A DNA stretch of 64,000 nt from VFMC01 sp040398525 (GTDB taxonomy: Bacteria > Actinomycetota > Acidimicrobiia > Acidimicrobiales > Ilumatobacteraceae). Of the stretch, positions 32,237-41,225 are shown piece by piece. The translations under genes were made by a program, and so were the position numbers. Under the pieces are notes generated by a model. It was not told the origin of the DNA. It did not search any database and worked only from the letters and a program-made list of their open reading frames with translations. Positions within the stretch are counted from its first letter, which is position 1. Every line of letters begins with the position of its first letter. The stretch is from contig JBBATY010000007.1 in NCBI GenBank assembly GCA_040398525.1, positions 1 through 64,000 of the forward strand, read 5' to 3'.

Positions 32237-35229
32237 AGCCGCTGCGCATCGAGCTCGAGGCGTTCGGGTCGTACCCGGGCCGGGTCGAGGTCGACTTCAC
32301 CGTCCTCGCCCAGCGTGGCCTGTTCGTCGTCACCGGCCCCACGGGCACCGGCAAGACGACGATCTTCGACGCGATGTGCTTCGCCCTCTACGGCGTCATG
32401 CCGCGCAAGGGTGCCGGCGAGGTGCGCTCGCACCACGCCGATGCCGCGGCCGAGACGGTGGTCAGGTTCGACTTCGAGTGCGACGGCGTCCGCTACACCG
32501 CGACCCGCAGCCCCGAGTACGAGCGGCCCGCCAAGCGTGGGGGGAAGACCACCCTCGAGCGGGCCCAGGCGCAACTGGTGCGCCACCACGACGACGGCAC
32601 CACCACGTCGGTGGCCACCAAGGTGCGGGCCGTCACCGACGAGTGCGCCCGACTGCTCGGCCTCGGCGCCGAGCAGTTCCAGCGGGTGGTCCTGCTGCCG
32701 CAGGGGGAGGTCGCCAGGTTCCTCTCGGCCAGCAGCGACGAGCGGGGCGAGCTGCTCGGCACCCTCTTCGGTGGAGCGGTCTACGACGGCCTCGTCGACG
32801 AGCTGCGCCAGCAGAGCATTGCGTGGGAGCGCTCGGTCGCCGACAGCACGGCGGTGCTCGAAGGGAAGCTCGACACGGCCGAGCAGCAGATCGGCCGGCT
32901 CGACGAGCTGCTCGGCCTCGAACCGCCCGGGCCCGACACGCCCGAGCCCGACACGCCCGGGCCCGACACGCCCGACAGCACGACGTCGGCCGACCGGCGC
33001 AGCGTGCTGGTGGCCCGGCTCGCCGCGAGCGAGCCCGTCCGGCAGGGCCTGGTCGCCCGAGCTGGCGAACTGAAGGATCGTGCCACCGCCGCCACGCAGC
33101 AGCACCGCCTCGACGAGGCCGCCGCGGACCGCTTCGACCAGTACGCCGTGGTCGTGGCCCGGCGGGACGAGCTCGACCAGCAGCGGCCTGCGGTGGAGGC
33201 CGCCGAGGCGCAGGCGATCCTCTCCGCCCGGGCCCGCCCCGTCGTCACCGCCGCCGACCATCTCGTGCGGTCGGCCCAGCAGCTCGCCACCGCGCGGAGC
33301 CAGCGCGAAGCGCTGCAGGAGCAGCTCGACGCTGCGTTCGGCGAGGGCGGGATCGCCCCAGCACCGCCGTCGCTGGCCGAGATGACGACGGCGGTCGCCG
33401 CGCTGCGCGCCGACCTGGAGCGCCGGCGCCAGGCGCTGACAGCGCTCGACCAGGCGGTAGCTGCGCTCGATCACGAGATCGGTCGCCGCGATCAGTTGCG
33501 CAACGATCTGCGCCGAGTCGACGACGAGCTCGCCGCGGCCGGCGACCGCTCGGCAGCCATCCGGGCGCGCCTCGACACGCTCGCCCCGCTGCTCGTCGAC
33601 CGGGCAGCGCTCGCGAGGCGGATCGAGGCGCTCACCGAGCTCGTTGGCCTGCGCCGCGGCCTCGACGCGTTGCGCGTCAAGGCCGACGCGGCGGCGACGG
33701 CCGCCGCTGCTGCGACCGCGCACCATGCCGAGCTGTTGGCCCGCTTCGTGGCTACCGAGGCGCCGCGTCTGGCCACCCAGCTGGTGCCCGGCGAGCCCTG
33801 CGCGGTCTGTGGCTCGACCGAGCACCCGCGTCCGGCAGCGGCCGACGACCGCGAGCCCACCTCGTTCGACGACGTCGACGCAGCATCCCAGCATCGCGAG
33901 CAGTGCGAGGGCGAGCGCAACCGCCTGCAGCACGACCTGGTCGTCGTTGCCGAGCGGCTCGGCGAGCATCGTGAGTCGTCCGTCGACGAGCTGCTGGCAC
34001 AGCGCGACGCAGCTGCGACCGCGCTCGACCAGGCCGACGCAGCCCACGCCGAGCACGATGAGCTCACGACCGAGCTCGCCCAGCTCGACAACGAGATCGC
34101 ACGGCTGGGTGTCGGCGGCTCGGGCCTGCGCGGGCAGTTGCACGAGCTCGACCAGGTCGTGACGACGCGGGCCGACGAGCTCGAGGTGGCGCGTTCGGCT
34201 GCAGCCGGCATCGACCCCGTCGAGCTCGAGCGCGTCGGGGGTGTGGCGGCCAAGCTGGATGCCCTGTGCGCCGAGGTGCCAGGTCGCGACCAGGCGCTCA
34301 TTGCGGCAGACGCCACGGCTGGCGCGGCGGAGTCGGCGCTGGCGGCTGCGATCGCCGACGGTTCGTTCGCCGCGGTCGACGAGGCCCGCGCTGCACTGCT
34401 CGAGCCCGACGACGAGCAGCACCGTCGGGAGGCGGCGGGTCGGTTGCGCGACGAGCTCGTCGGCCTCGACGGTTCGGTCCGGATGCTGCTCGAGCAGGGT
34501 GTCCCCGACGTGCGGCCCGACACCGAGGCATCGGGCCGCGCCGCTGCCGAGGCGACCGAGGCCGCCGAGGGGGCAGCAGCACGTGCGGTGCGGGCCGGTT
34601 CGTTGCACGACGAGGCGCACCGCTCGCTCGCCGACCACCAGCGGTTGCTCGGCGAGTCCGGCCAGCTGCGCGCCAGGGCCGACGCTGCGCAGCGCGCCTA
34701 CCGGGTCTGCGCCCACGGTGGCCAGTTGCGGATGCCGTTGCGCCGGTGGGTGCTGGCCCAAGAGCTCGACCGGGTGACGGCCGCGGCGAACGTGCACCTG
34801 GCCCGGATGACGGCCGGGAGGTACTCGCTGCAGCGCCAGATCGGTGTGCTCGACAAGCGGAAGTCGTCGGGCCTCGAGCTCGAAGTGCTCGATGCGCACA
34901 CCGGCCGGCCACGATCGACGTCGTCGCTGTCGGGTGGCGAGCAGTTCCAGGCGTCGCTCGCGCTGGCGCTCGGCCTCGCCGATGTGGTGAGCCACGGTGG
35001 CAACGCCAGTGGCCGTCGCTTCGAGGCACTGTTCGTCGACGAGGGCTTCGGCTCACTCGACCAGGACGCGCTGCGCGACGCCATCGACACCCTCCACCAG
35101 TTGCAGGCGACCGGGCGGATGGTCGGGGCGATCACCCATGTCGAGGCGATGAAGCAGGAGCTGCACGTGGGCATCGAGGTCGTCCGTCGCCCCGACGGTC
35201 GCGGATCGACGCTGGTCGTCAACCCATGA
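32233..35229 (+). CDS. sbcC: Exonuclease subunit SbcC (Rad50-like ATPase, 998 aa)
   Basis: SMC-like ATPase partner of SbcD. The Walker A motif GPTGTGKTT is near residue 36. Long coiled-coil arms flank a zinc hook CAVC (~522), and the C-terminal half has the signature SLSGGEQFQ (~900) and Walker B LFVDEGFGSLD. The GTG start overlaps sbcD's stop. Length and order match the family. A short PDTPEPDTPGPDTP repeat (around residues 233-248) interrupts the first coiled coil and looks like a local expansion. Confidence 0.96.
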   Translation: MKPLRIELEAFGSYPGRVEVDFTVLAQRGLFVVTGPTGTGKTTIFDAMCFALYGVMPRKGAGEVRSHHADAAAETVVRFDFECDGVRYTATRSPEYERPAKRGGKTTLERAQAQLVRHHDDGTTTSVATKVRAVTDECARLLGLGAEQFQRVVLLPQGEVARFLSASSDERGELLGTLFGGAVYDGLVDELRQQSIAWERSVADSTAVLEGKLDTAEQQIGRLDELLGLEPPGPDTPEPDTPGPDTPDSTTSADRRSVLVARLAASEPVRQGLVARAGELKDRATAATQQHRLDEAAADRFDQYAVVVARRDELDQQRPAVEAAEAQAILSARARPVVTAADHLVRSAQQLATARSQREALQEQLDAAFGEGGIAPAPPSLAEMTTAVAALRADLERRRQALTALDQAVAALDHEIGRRDQLRNDLRRVDDELAAAGDRSAAIRARLDTLAPLLVDRAALARRIEALTELVGLRRGLDALRVKADAAATAAAAATAHHAELLARFVATEAPRLATQLVPGEPCAVCGSTEHPRPAAADDREPTSFDDVDAASQHREQCEGERNRLQHDLVVVAERLGEHRESSVDELLAQRDAAATALDQADAAHAEHDELTTELAQLDNEIARLGVGGSGLRGQLHELDQVVTTRADELEVARSAAAGIDPVELERVGGVAAKLDALCAEVPGRDQALIAADATAGAAESALAAAIADGSFAAVDEARAALLEPDDEQHRREAAGRLRDELVGLDGSVRMLLEQGVPDVRPDTEASGRAAAEATEAAEGAAARAVRAGSLHDEAHRSLADHQRLLGESGQLRARADAAQRAYRVCAHGGQLRMPLRRWVLAQELDRVTAAANVHLARMTAGRYSLQRQIGVLDKRKSSGLELEVLDAHTGRPRSTSSLSGGEQFQASLALALGLADVVSHGGNASGRRFEALFVDEGFGSLDQDALRDAIDTLHQLQATGRMVGAITHVEAMKQELHVGIEVVRRPDGRGSTLVVNP

Positions 35230-35291
35230 GCCGGTGGTGGCCGATGCGCGCGACGTGGTGGATGTCGGTCGACGCTCGTGCACCGATGCCC

Positions 35292-35297
35292 TAACCT
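35292..35297 (+). promoter_or_regulatory. -10 element (TAACCT), leaderless promoter of the DUF2510 gene
   Basis: TAACCT ends 6 nt before the ATG at 35304; there is no ribosome site. Confidence 0.5.
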
Positions 35298-35303
35298 CGG
35301 CCC

Positions 35304-36557
35304 ATGACGGCACCTGGCTGGCACCCCGACCCCTATCGACGCCACGAGCTGCGCTGGTGGGACGGCGCCGTGTGGTCCGAGCACGTCAGCGACCAGGGCC
35401 GGGCCGGGGTCGACCCGGTCGGATCGGCTCCCGTAGCGGCAGTCGACTCGGGCTGGCTCCCACCGACGGCCCAGCAACCGACCGCGTCACCATCGACGGA
35501 CTGGTCGGGTGCCGCTGTGCCACCGACGGTGCAGCAACCAGCGGTGCCTGCGGGGTCGCCGGTCCCGGCGCCGGACGGGTCGCGCCGCTCGAGCCCGGTC
35601 CCCTGGATCGTCGGCGGGGTCGTGGTCGCGCTGCTGGCCGCAGGCGGAGCGCTGCTGGCAGTGCGCGGCGGCTCGGACGACGGGTCGGAGGAGGGCACCA
35701 CCGTCCCCATTGCGCCCACCAGCTTGGTACCGGAGACGACGGGCCCGCTCGTGCTGCCGACCACCTCGACACCACCTGCCACCTCCGAGCCGGTCGCGAC
35801 GACCACCCCGCTCACCACCACCCCACCGACGCTGCCGGCCGGGGTGCCGCCGACGGGTGACCTGTTGGTGACGGCGCTGCCCACCTCCGCCGACCTGCCG
35901 TCCGACTGGGTCGCTGCCGGGGTCGGCACCGCGGTCGACTTCGAGGGTGGCTCGGGCCTCGGCCAGGGCCTGTGCGGTGGCGACGGCGAGTCGCTGCGGG
36001 CCTGGAACGGTGGGTCGATCGGCAACGCCTTCAGCGACTACTTCGACCTGCCGTCGACGGCATCGGTGTCGTACTGGTTGGTCGGCTTCCCTGACGAGGC
36101 GACGGCCACTGCCTACCTGGCAGCCACTGCAGCACAGGCCGAGACGTGCGCCGAGACGATCAACTACGAGCTCACCGAGGGCACCGAGCCGGGTCAGTAC
36201 GACGGCTTCGCCGAAGGGTTCGGCGACACGGCGATCTGGACCTTCGACGAGACTGCGGCCTCCGGGGTGGCCACCGTCGACGGGGCTGACGAGGCGCTCG
36301 AGCTCGCCTACGTGTCGAACTTCTCGACCACCTTCGACGGCACCGAGTTCGGCGGCAGCCTCGCTGCGCTGCGGCTCTACGAGCGCTACGGGTCGGTGAT
36401 CCTGGTGACCGAGCTGTTCGGCGAATGGGATCTGCGCGGCTTCAGCGACACCGATCTTCCCGACTACCGCCCGGCAGCCGAGGACCTGGTGGTCGCGTCC
36501 GATGCGGTGCGACCGGCCGTGCTCGACAGGTTGCGCGCCGCCGGGGTGATCGGCTGA
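35304..36557 (+). CDS. DUF2510 membrane-anchored protein with an extracytoplasmic domain (417 aa)
   Basis: It starts with the DUF2510 motif (GWHPDPYRRHELRWWDGAVW), then a Pro/Ala-rich cytoplasmic stretch, one membrane helix (about 99-119), a Thr/Pro-rich linker, and a ~240-residue extracytoplasmic domain of unknown fold with two cysteines (LCGGDG and ETCAETI). Overall this is the common actinobacterial layout of a DUF2510 head with an exported sensor- or binding-like tail. No enzymatic motif is visible. It converges on the next lipoprotein gene with 18 nt between. Confidence 0.75.
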   Translation: MTAPGWHPDPYRRHELRWWDGAVWSEHVSDQGRAGVDPVGSAPVAAVDSGWLPPTAQQPTASPSTDWSGAAVPPTVQQPAVPAGSPVPAPDGSRRSSPVPWIVGGVVVALLAAGGALLAVRGGSDDGSEEGTTVPIAPTSLVPETTGPLVLPTTSTPPATSEPVATTTPLTTTPPTLPAGVPPTGDLLVTALPTSADLPSDWVAAGVGTAVDFEGGSGLGQGLCGGDGESLRAWNGGSIGNAFSDYFDLPSTASVSYWLVGFPDEATATAYLAATAAQAETCAETINYELTEGTEPGQYDGFAEGFGDTAIWTFDETAASGVATVDGADEALELAYVSNFSTTFDGTEFGGSLAALRLYERYGSVILVTELFGEWDLRGFSDTDLPDYRPAAEDLVVASDAVRPAVLDRLRAAGVIG

Positions 36558-36575
36558 GCGGACCGACGGCCCGGG

Positions 36576-37142
36576 TCAGATCGTCGGGCACGCCTCCTCG
36601 ATGTAGACGCCGAGGCGTTCGCCGGCGGCGGTGAACTCCTCGTCGTCGATCACCTGGAACTTCTCCATCGCTGCCGGGTCGGTGAACGCCTTCATGATGT
36701 CGTAGTCGTACTCGGCGAGCAGGTCGTCGATCGCGCGGTACCCGCTGGCCAGCACCTCGAGATCGGCTGAGTACTCCGACGGGATCTCGTCCTTCAGGCG
36801 CTCCATCGCGTCGGCGAAGTCGCCGAACATCTGCACCGGCTCACCGGGGGTGGTGAGGTCGCCCATCCCGGTGAAGGCAGCCTCGAGTGCCTTGGCCACC
36901 TCGACACAGGCCTGCGGGACACCGGGGATGGCGTCGGGGATGCTCCCGCCCGAGCTCTCACCATCGGTCGTCGGCGCCGCCGTCACCTCCGGTGCGGTGT
37001 CCGGGGCGGTGATCAGGCTGGTGCCGTCGTCACCGCTCCCGTCGCTGCTCTCGTCGCCACCTCCGCAGGCGGCGAGCAGCACGGTGGCGGTGAGCAGACC
37101 TGCTGCGAGGCGGCGACGGCGAGGCGTTCGAGCGGTGAACAT
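36576..37142 (-). CDS. Small lipoprotein of unknown function (188 aa)
   Basis: An Arg-rich N-region and a hydrophobic core end in lipobox LAAC (Cys near 26), followed by a GGGDESSDGSGDDG-type acidic linker and a helical domain of about 110 residues with two cysteines (QACVEV and EEACPTI). I do not recognise the domain; the two cysteines probably form a disulfide. The ATG at 37142 lies 6 nt after TACTGT on the minus strand, which suggests a leaderless transcript. Confidence 0.75.
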   Translation of the reverse strand: MFTARTPRRRRLAAGLLTATVLLAACGGGDESSDGSGDDGTSLITAPDTAPEVTAAPTTDGESSGGSIPDAIPGVPQACVEVAKALEAAFTGMGDLTTPGEPVQMFGDFADAMERLKDEIPSEYSADLEVLASGYRAIDDLLAEYDYDIMKAFTDPAAMEKFQVIDDEEFTAAGERLGVYIEEACPTI

Positions 37143-37148
37143 GTCGCC

Positions 37149-37154
37149 ACAGTA
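37149..37154 (-). promoter_or_regulatory. -10 element (TACTGT), leaderless promoter of the small lipoprotein
   Basis: Minus-strand TACTGT ends 6 nt before the ATG at 37142. Confidence 0.5.
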
Positions 37155-37211
37155 CGACGCTGCCCGCAGCTCCGGCGGTCGCGCAGGCAGTCCGCGCCCC
37201 GGTCGGCACCC

Positions 37212-37217
37212 TACGCT
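37212..37217 (+). promoter_or_regulatory. -10 element (TACGCT), leaderless promoter of the acyltransferase
   Basis: TACGCT ends 8 nt before the ATG at 37226. Confidence 0.45.
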
Positions 37218-37225
37218 GACGGTCG

Positions 37226-39400
37226 ATGACCGAGGAGCGGACGGGAGACGACCAGCGTCGGCGCGCCGTCAGGGCGTCGCTCGCCGGTTCGGTGGCCGAC
37301 GACTTCCGGCCCGACGTCGAGGGCCTGCGCGCCGTGGCCGTGATCGTCGTCGTGCTGTTCCACGCGAAGTTCGCCGCGTTCGAGGGCGGCTTCATCGGTG
37401 TCGACGTGTTCTTCGTGCTGTCGGGGTTCTTGATCACCCGGCTGCTCGTGAAGGAGCTGGCCTCGACGGGCACCATCTCGCTGCGGACGTTCTGGGCGCG
37501 CCGAGCGCGCCGGCTGCTGCCTGCGTCGGCGTTGGTGGTGGTGGCGACCCTGCTGGTCGGGCGCGTGGTGCTGGCCCCACTCGACCAGCGTTCGCTCGCT
37601 GTCGATGCGCTGGCGGCCGGGGCCTTCGTGGCCAACTTCCGCTTCGCCGCAGTGCTGGGCGACTACTTCGGTGCGCAGCTCGGTGAGCTCACGCCGTCAC
37701 CGTTGCTCCACTTCTGGTCGCTGGCGGTCGAGGAGCAGTTCTATCTCGTCTGGCCGGGGCTGATGCTGCTGGTGGCCCGCCGCCCGCGCCAGTACCGCCG
37801 GCTGCTCATCCTGGTGCTCGTCGGCCTCGGGCTGGCGTCGTTGCTCACCTCGGTGTGGCTCACCTCGGCCCGGCCGACCTGGGCGTTCTACCTGCTCCCG
37901 GCCCGCATGGTCGAGCTGATCGTCGGTGCGCTCGTCGCCCTGGCCTGGCCGACGATCCGCGCCCTGCCGTCGGGCGGCCGGGCGGCCGCCGGCTGGGTGG
38001 GCCTCGGGCTGATCGCCGTATCGGTGCTGGTGTACGACGAGTCGATGGCCTTCCCCGGGGTGGTGGCGATGGTGCCGGTCCTCGCCACCGCAGCAGTCAT
38101 CGCCGCGGGTGGTAGTGGCGCACCGGCGTGGGCTCCGGGTCGTGTGCTCGGCCCACGGCCGATGCAGTGGATCGGCAGGCACTCGTACGCGACCTACCTG
38201 TGGCACTGGCCTGCGCTCGTGCTGGCCGAGGCCGAGCTCGGGCCGCTGTCGGTGGCCGAGCGGTTCGTCGTGATCGGCATGTCGGTGGCGCTCGCGTACC
38301 TGTCGCACCGCCTCGTCGAGGACCCCGTGCGGCACGCGCCCGCGTTCGCCGCATCGCCCGGGCGCGGCCTCGCGCTCGGTGGTGCGCTGTCGGCCACCGT
38401 GCTGGTGGCCGGCGGGTTGTCGTGGGCCACGCTGCCGTCGCTCACCGGTGGAGGCGAGGCCGTGGCCCCCACGCTCGTGGCCGCGTCGACGGCGCCGAGC
38501 AACACCGTCGACACGGGTGCGGGCGGGGGCGGGGTGGTGCCGAGCTCGAGCGTCTCGGTCGACACCGGCCTGGGCACCGGCGGCTACGAGGCGCTGCTGG
38601 CCGCCAACCAACAGGTGCTCGCCGCCGGCCTGGCCACCGACGAGGTGCCCTCCAACCTGCGGCCTTCGCTGGCCACCGCCTTCGACGACAAGTCGCAGCT
38701 CTACCCCGACGGATGCGTGAACATCGGTGTCGACGCCGAGCTGCACGACTGCCGCTACGGGGTCGTGGGCGGGGGGTCGCGCATCGTCTTGTACGGCGAC
38801 TCTCACGCGGCCCACTGGTTCCCGGCGCTCGAGGCCATCGCCGCCGAGCGCGGCGCCGAGCTGGTGGTGATGACCAAGGGTGGGTGCCCCACGGCCGCGG
38901 TGCGCATCCCCACCAACACCTTGGCCCGCACCTGCCCGCAGTGGCGCGACCGAGCGATGGCCCGCCTCGCCGAGCTGCAGCCCGACATGGTGGTGGTCAC
39001 CGCCTGGGCGGGGTACCCGAACAGCGACGACGAGTGGCGCACCGGGCTGCAGGAGACCCTGGGGCGCATCGCCCCGCACGCGCGCGACCTGGTGGTGCTG
39101 GGCGACAACCCGAACACCTCGGCGGTGCCGGCGACCTGCCTGTCGGAGCACCTCACCGACGCGACGCGCTGCATCAACCGTCGCGAGCGGGCGGTCAGCC
39201 CGGGGCGCATCACCGTCGAAGGTGAGGTGGCCGCTGCCAACGGCGGCCGGTTCATCGACACCAGCGACTGGCTCTGCACCCCGGAGGCCTGCCCCGTCAT
39301 CCTCGGCGACATCCTGCTCTACCGCGACGTCACCCACCTCACCACCACGGGCGCAGCCTGGCTGCGGCCACTGCTCGAGGCGTCCCTGTTCCCCGGCTGA
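37226..39400 (+). CDS. Acyltransferase-3 / SGNH two-domain O-acyltransferase (OafA-like, 724 aa)
   Basis: The N-terminal ~400 residues are the acyltransferase-3 membrane domain with ten or more helices: FRPDVEGLRAVAV, LFHAKF with the catalytic His, the GVDVFFVLSGFLITR motif and FWARRARRLLPAS. The C-terminal ~230 residues form an extracytoplasmic SGNH domain with YGDSHAAHW as nucleophile and DVTHLTT as the catalytic Asp-x-x-His. Such fusions move an acyl group across the membrane and onto cell-surface glycans, exopolysaccharide or peptidoglycan. No glycan genes are adjacent, so the acceptor is unknown. Confidence 0.9.
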   Translation: MTEERTGDDQRRRAVRASLAGSVADDFRPDVEGLRAVAVIVVVLFHAKFAAFEGGFIGVDVFFVLSGFLITRLLVKELASTGTISLRTFWARRARRLLPASALVVVATLLVGRVVLAPLDQRSLAVDALAAGAFVANFRFAAVLGDYFGAQLGELTPSPLLHFWSLAVEEQFYLVWPGLMLLVARRPRQYRRLLILVLVGLGLASLLTSVWLTSARPTWAFYLLPARMVELIVGALVALAWPTIRALPSGGRAAAGWVGLGLIAVSVLVYDESMAFPGVVAMVPVLATAAVIAAGGSGAPAWAPGRVLGPRPMQWIGRHSYATYLWHWPALVLAEAELGPLSVAERFVVIGMSVALAYLSHRLVEDPVRHAPAFAASPGRGLALGGALSATVLVAGGLSWATLPSLTGGGEAVAPTLVAASTAPSNTVDTGAGGGGVVPSSSVSVDTGLGTGGYEALLAANQQVLAAGLATDEVPSNLRPSLATAFDDKSQLYPDGCVNIGVDAELHDCRYGVVGGGSRIVLYGDSHAAHWFPALEAIAAERGAELVVMTKGGCPTAAVRIPTNTLARTCPQWRDRAMARLAELQPDMVVVTAWAGYPNSDDEWRTGLQETLGRIAPHARDLVVLGDNPNTSAVPATCLSEHLTDATRCINRRERAVSPGRITVEGEVAAANGGRFIDTSDWLCTPEACPVILGDILLYRDVTHLTTTGAAWLRPLLEASLFPG

Positions 39401-39423
39401 GCCGGCGTGCCAGACTCAGCGTC

Positions 39424-40341
39424 ATGACCGACGGCTTCGACACCCCGATCGTCCGCGACGGCGACACCTTCACCGGACCATGGCGCGCGCCGCACCAGAT
39501 GCTGGCCGATCAGGAGTACGACGGCCACACGAGCGTGCACGACGAGGAGACCGCAGGCAAGCTCGGCCTGGTCGGAGCACCGATCGAGGGGCCGACGCAC
39601 TTCAGCCAGTTCGATCCGCTGGCCGTCGAGATGTGGGGCCCGCAGTGGTTCGAGCGTGGATGCCTGAGCGCCCACTTCGAGACGATGGTGATCGAGGGCG
39701 AGCAGGTGCAGGCCAGCGTCACTCGCACGGGTGCGGCCACGGCGCGCGGCACTGCGATGAAAGCGACCGGCGAACCGGTCCTCTCGGCATCGCTCACCCT
39801 CGGCGACGAGCCCACCGAGCTCGACGAGCGGCTGGCGCGCATGCAGGCCAAGGACCCTGGCGAGCTGTTCATCGTCGACCAGTTGGTGGTGGGCGCGACA
39901 TCGGGCCCGTTCACCACCTCGATGGGCTTCGACGAGTGGAACGGCAACCTCTACCCGTTCTCGCTCGCCGACAAGCTGCGGGTGATCACCGAGACCTCGC
40001 CGTGGTACGACCCGGCGCAGTCGTCGCCGTGGGGGCACGCCGTCGTGCCGACCGAGATGCTGAGCGTGCTCGCCCACAAGGTGGGCAACCACTTCCCGGT
40101 GCGGCGGCCGACCGTCGGGCTGTTCATCGACCTCGAGGTGAAGCGCCATGCCCCGGTGCTGGTGGGCGAGCAGTACTCGCTCGTGCACGAGCTCGTCGCC
40201 GTCGGCCAGAGCCGCCGGACCGAGAGCTACTGGACCCGCACCCGCCTCACCGATCCGGCGGGGCAGCTCGTGGCCACGGTGCTCCTGCACCAGGGCGTGT
40301 TCAAGGCGTCGTACGCCGGCTACCCGCAGGACCGCCTCTGA
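39424..40341 (+). CDS. Double-hotdog (MaoC-like) protein of unknown function (305 aa)
   Basis: No signal peptide or membrane helix. The N-terminal half (HTSVHDEETAGKLGLVGAPI, then EGPTHFSQF) resembles the entry strand and hotdog helix of MaoC/acyl dehydratases, and the C-terminal half (KRHAPVLVGEQYSLVHELVA) looks like a second hotdog. The canonical catalytic Asp-x(4)-His hydratase motif is not evident. It could bind or hydrate an acyl-CoA. The ATG at 39424 has no ribosome site. It converges on the SDR gene at 40381. Confidence 0.5.
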   Translation: MTDGFDTPIVRDGDTFTGPWRAPHQMLADQEYDGHTSVHDEETAGKLGLVGAPIEGPTHFSQFDPLAVEMWGPQWFERGCLSAHFETMVIEGEQVQASVTRTGAATARGTAMKATGEPVLSASLTLGDEPTELDERLARMQAKDPGELFIVDQLVVGATSGPFTTSMGFDEWNGNLYPFSLADKLRVITETSPWYDPAQSSPWGHAVVPTEMLSVLAHKVGNHFPVRRPTVGLFIDLEVKRHAPVLVGEQYSLVHELVAVGQSRRTESYWTRTRLTDPAGQLVATVLLHQGVFKASYAGYPQDRL

Positions 40342-40368
40342 GCGCGTCGACGCCGGGCGTCGCTGCGC
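40342..40368. terminator. Bidirectional hairpin terminator between convergent genes
   Basis: CGACGCC-G-GGCGTCG (40348-40362) is flanked by an outer GCGC/GCGC pair. It fills the 39-bp gap between two convergent stops. Confidence 0.55.
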
Positions 40369-40380
40369 GGCCGACCGCAG

Positions 40381-41181
40381 TCAGCTGACGACGACTCCGC
40401 CGTCGCACGTGATGACCTCGCCCACCGTGTAGGCGCCCGCACGCGAGGCCAGGAAGATGGCCAAGCCGGCGATGTCCTCGGGGGTGCCCACCCGGCCGCG
40501 CGGGTTGTGGCGGCCGATCGCTTCCCAGTCGGTGCCGTCGACGTCGCCGCGGGTGCCCACTCCGGTGCTCAGCATCCAGGTGGGGAACGGGCCGGGCGCA
40601 ATCGCGTTGGCGATGATGTTGCGGCGCACGAGCCGCGCCGCCAGCAACTTGGTGAGCGAGTGCACGGCTGCCTTCGACGGCCCGTACGAGTAGGTCTCGA
40701 ACGCCGGCAGGCGGATGCCGTCGATCGAGCCGATGTTGATGATGCGCGCCGGGTCGTCGGGCGTGCCGGCGGCCTCGAGCATCGGGAGCAGACGCTGCAC
40801 CAGGAAGAACACACCCTTGACGTTGGTGTCCATCACCTTGTCCCAGCCGACCTCGGGGAAGGTCTCGATCGGCGCGCCCCACGACACCCCGGCGTTGTTC
40901 ACCAGCACGTCGAGGCGCTCCTCGCGCTCGCGGAGTGCCGCGGCCAGCGCGTCGATGCCCTCGAGGGAGGTCACGTCGGCAGGGATCGAGATGCACTCCC
41001 CGCCGAACTGCTCGACGAGCCGCGCTGCGGTGGCGTCGCAGGCGTCGGCCTTGCGTGAGCTGATGTACACCTTGGCGCCGTTGGCGAGGAAGCCGGCAGC
41101 GATCATCTCGCCGATGCCGCGCGACCCGCCGGTGACGAGCACCACCTTGCCGCGCACGGAGAACAGGTCGTCGATCTTCAT
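40381..41181 (-). CDS. SDR-family oxidoreductase (FabG/gluconate dehydrogenase-like, 266 aa)
   Basis: Classical SDR with TGGSRGIG (~17), NNAGVSWG, catalytic Ser in NIGSIDG, YSYGPSK (Tyr/Lys) and IAPGPFPTWM. Length and the CDGG C-terminus are typical. The serine is followed by an IRLPAFE loop as in gluconate 5-dehydrogenase- or rhamnolipid RhlG-like members. The ATG at 41181 lies 8 nt downstream of TACCCT on the minus strand. The substrate is unknown. It is divergent from the MFS exporter across 44 bp. Confidence 0.85.
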   Translation of the reverse strand: MKIDDLFSVRGKVVLVTGGSRGIGEMIAAGFLANGAKVYISSRKADACDATAARLVEQFGGECISIPADVTSLEGIDALAAALREREERLDVLVNNAGVSWGAPIETFPEVGWDKVMDTNVKGVFFLVQRLLPMLEAAGTPDDPARIINIGSIDGIRLPAFETYSYGPSKAAVHSLTKLLAARLVRRNIIANAIAPGPFPTWMLSTGVGTRGDVDGTDWEAIGRHNPRGRVGTPEDIAGLAIFLASRAGAYTVGEVITCDGGVVVS

Positions 41182-41189
41182 GCCGGGCG

Positions 41190-41195
41190 AGGGTA
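41190..41195 (-). promoter_or_regulatory. -10 element (TACCCT), leaderless promoter of the SDR gene
   Basis: Minus-strand TACCCT ends 8 nt before the ATG at 41181, within the 44-bp divergent region. Confidence 0.45.
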
Positions 41196-41225
41196 GTTCC
41201 CCGGGTCGTTCGCACCCAAGGGGTC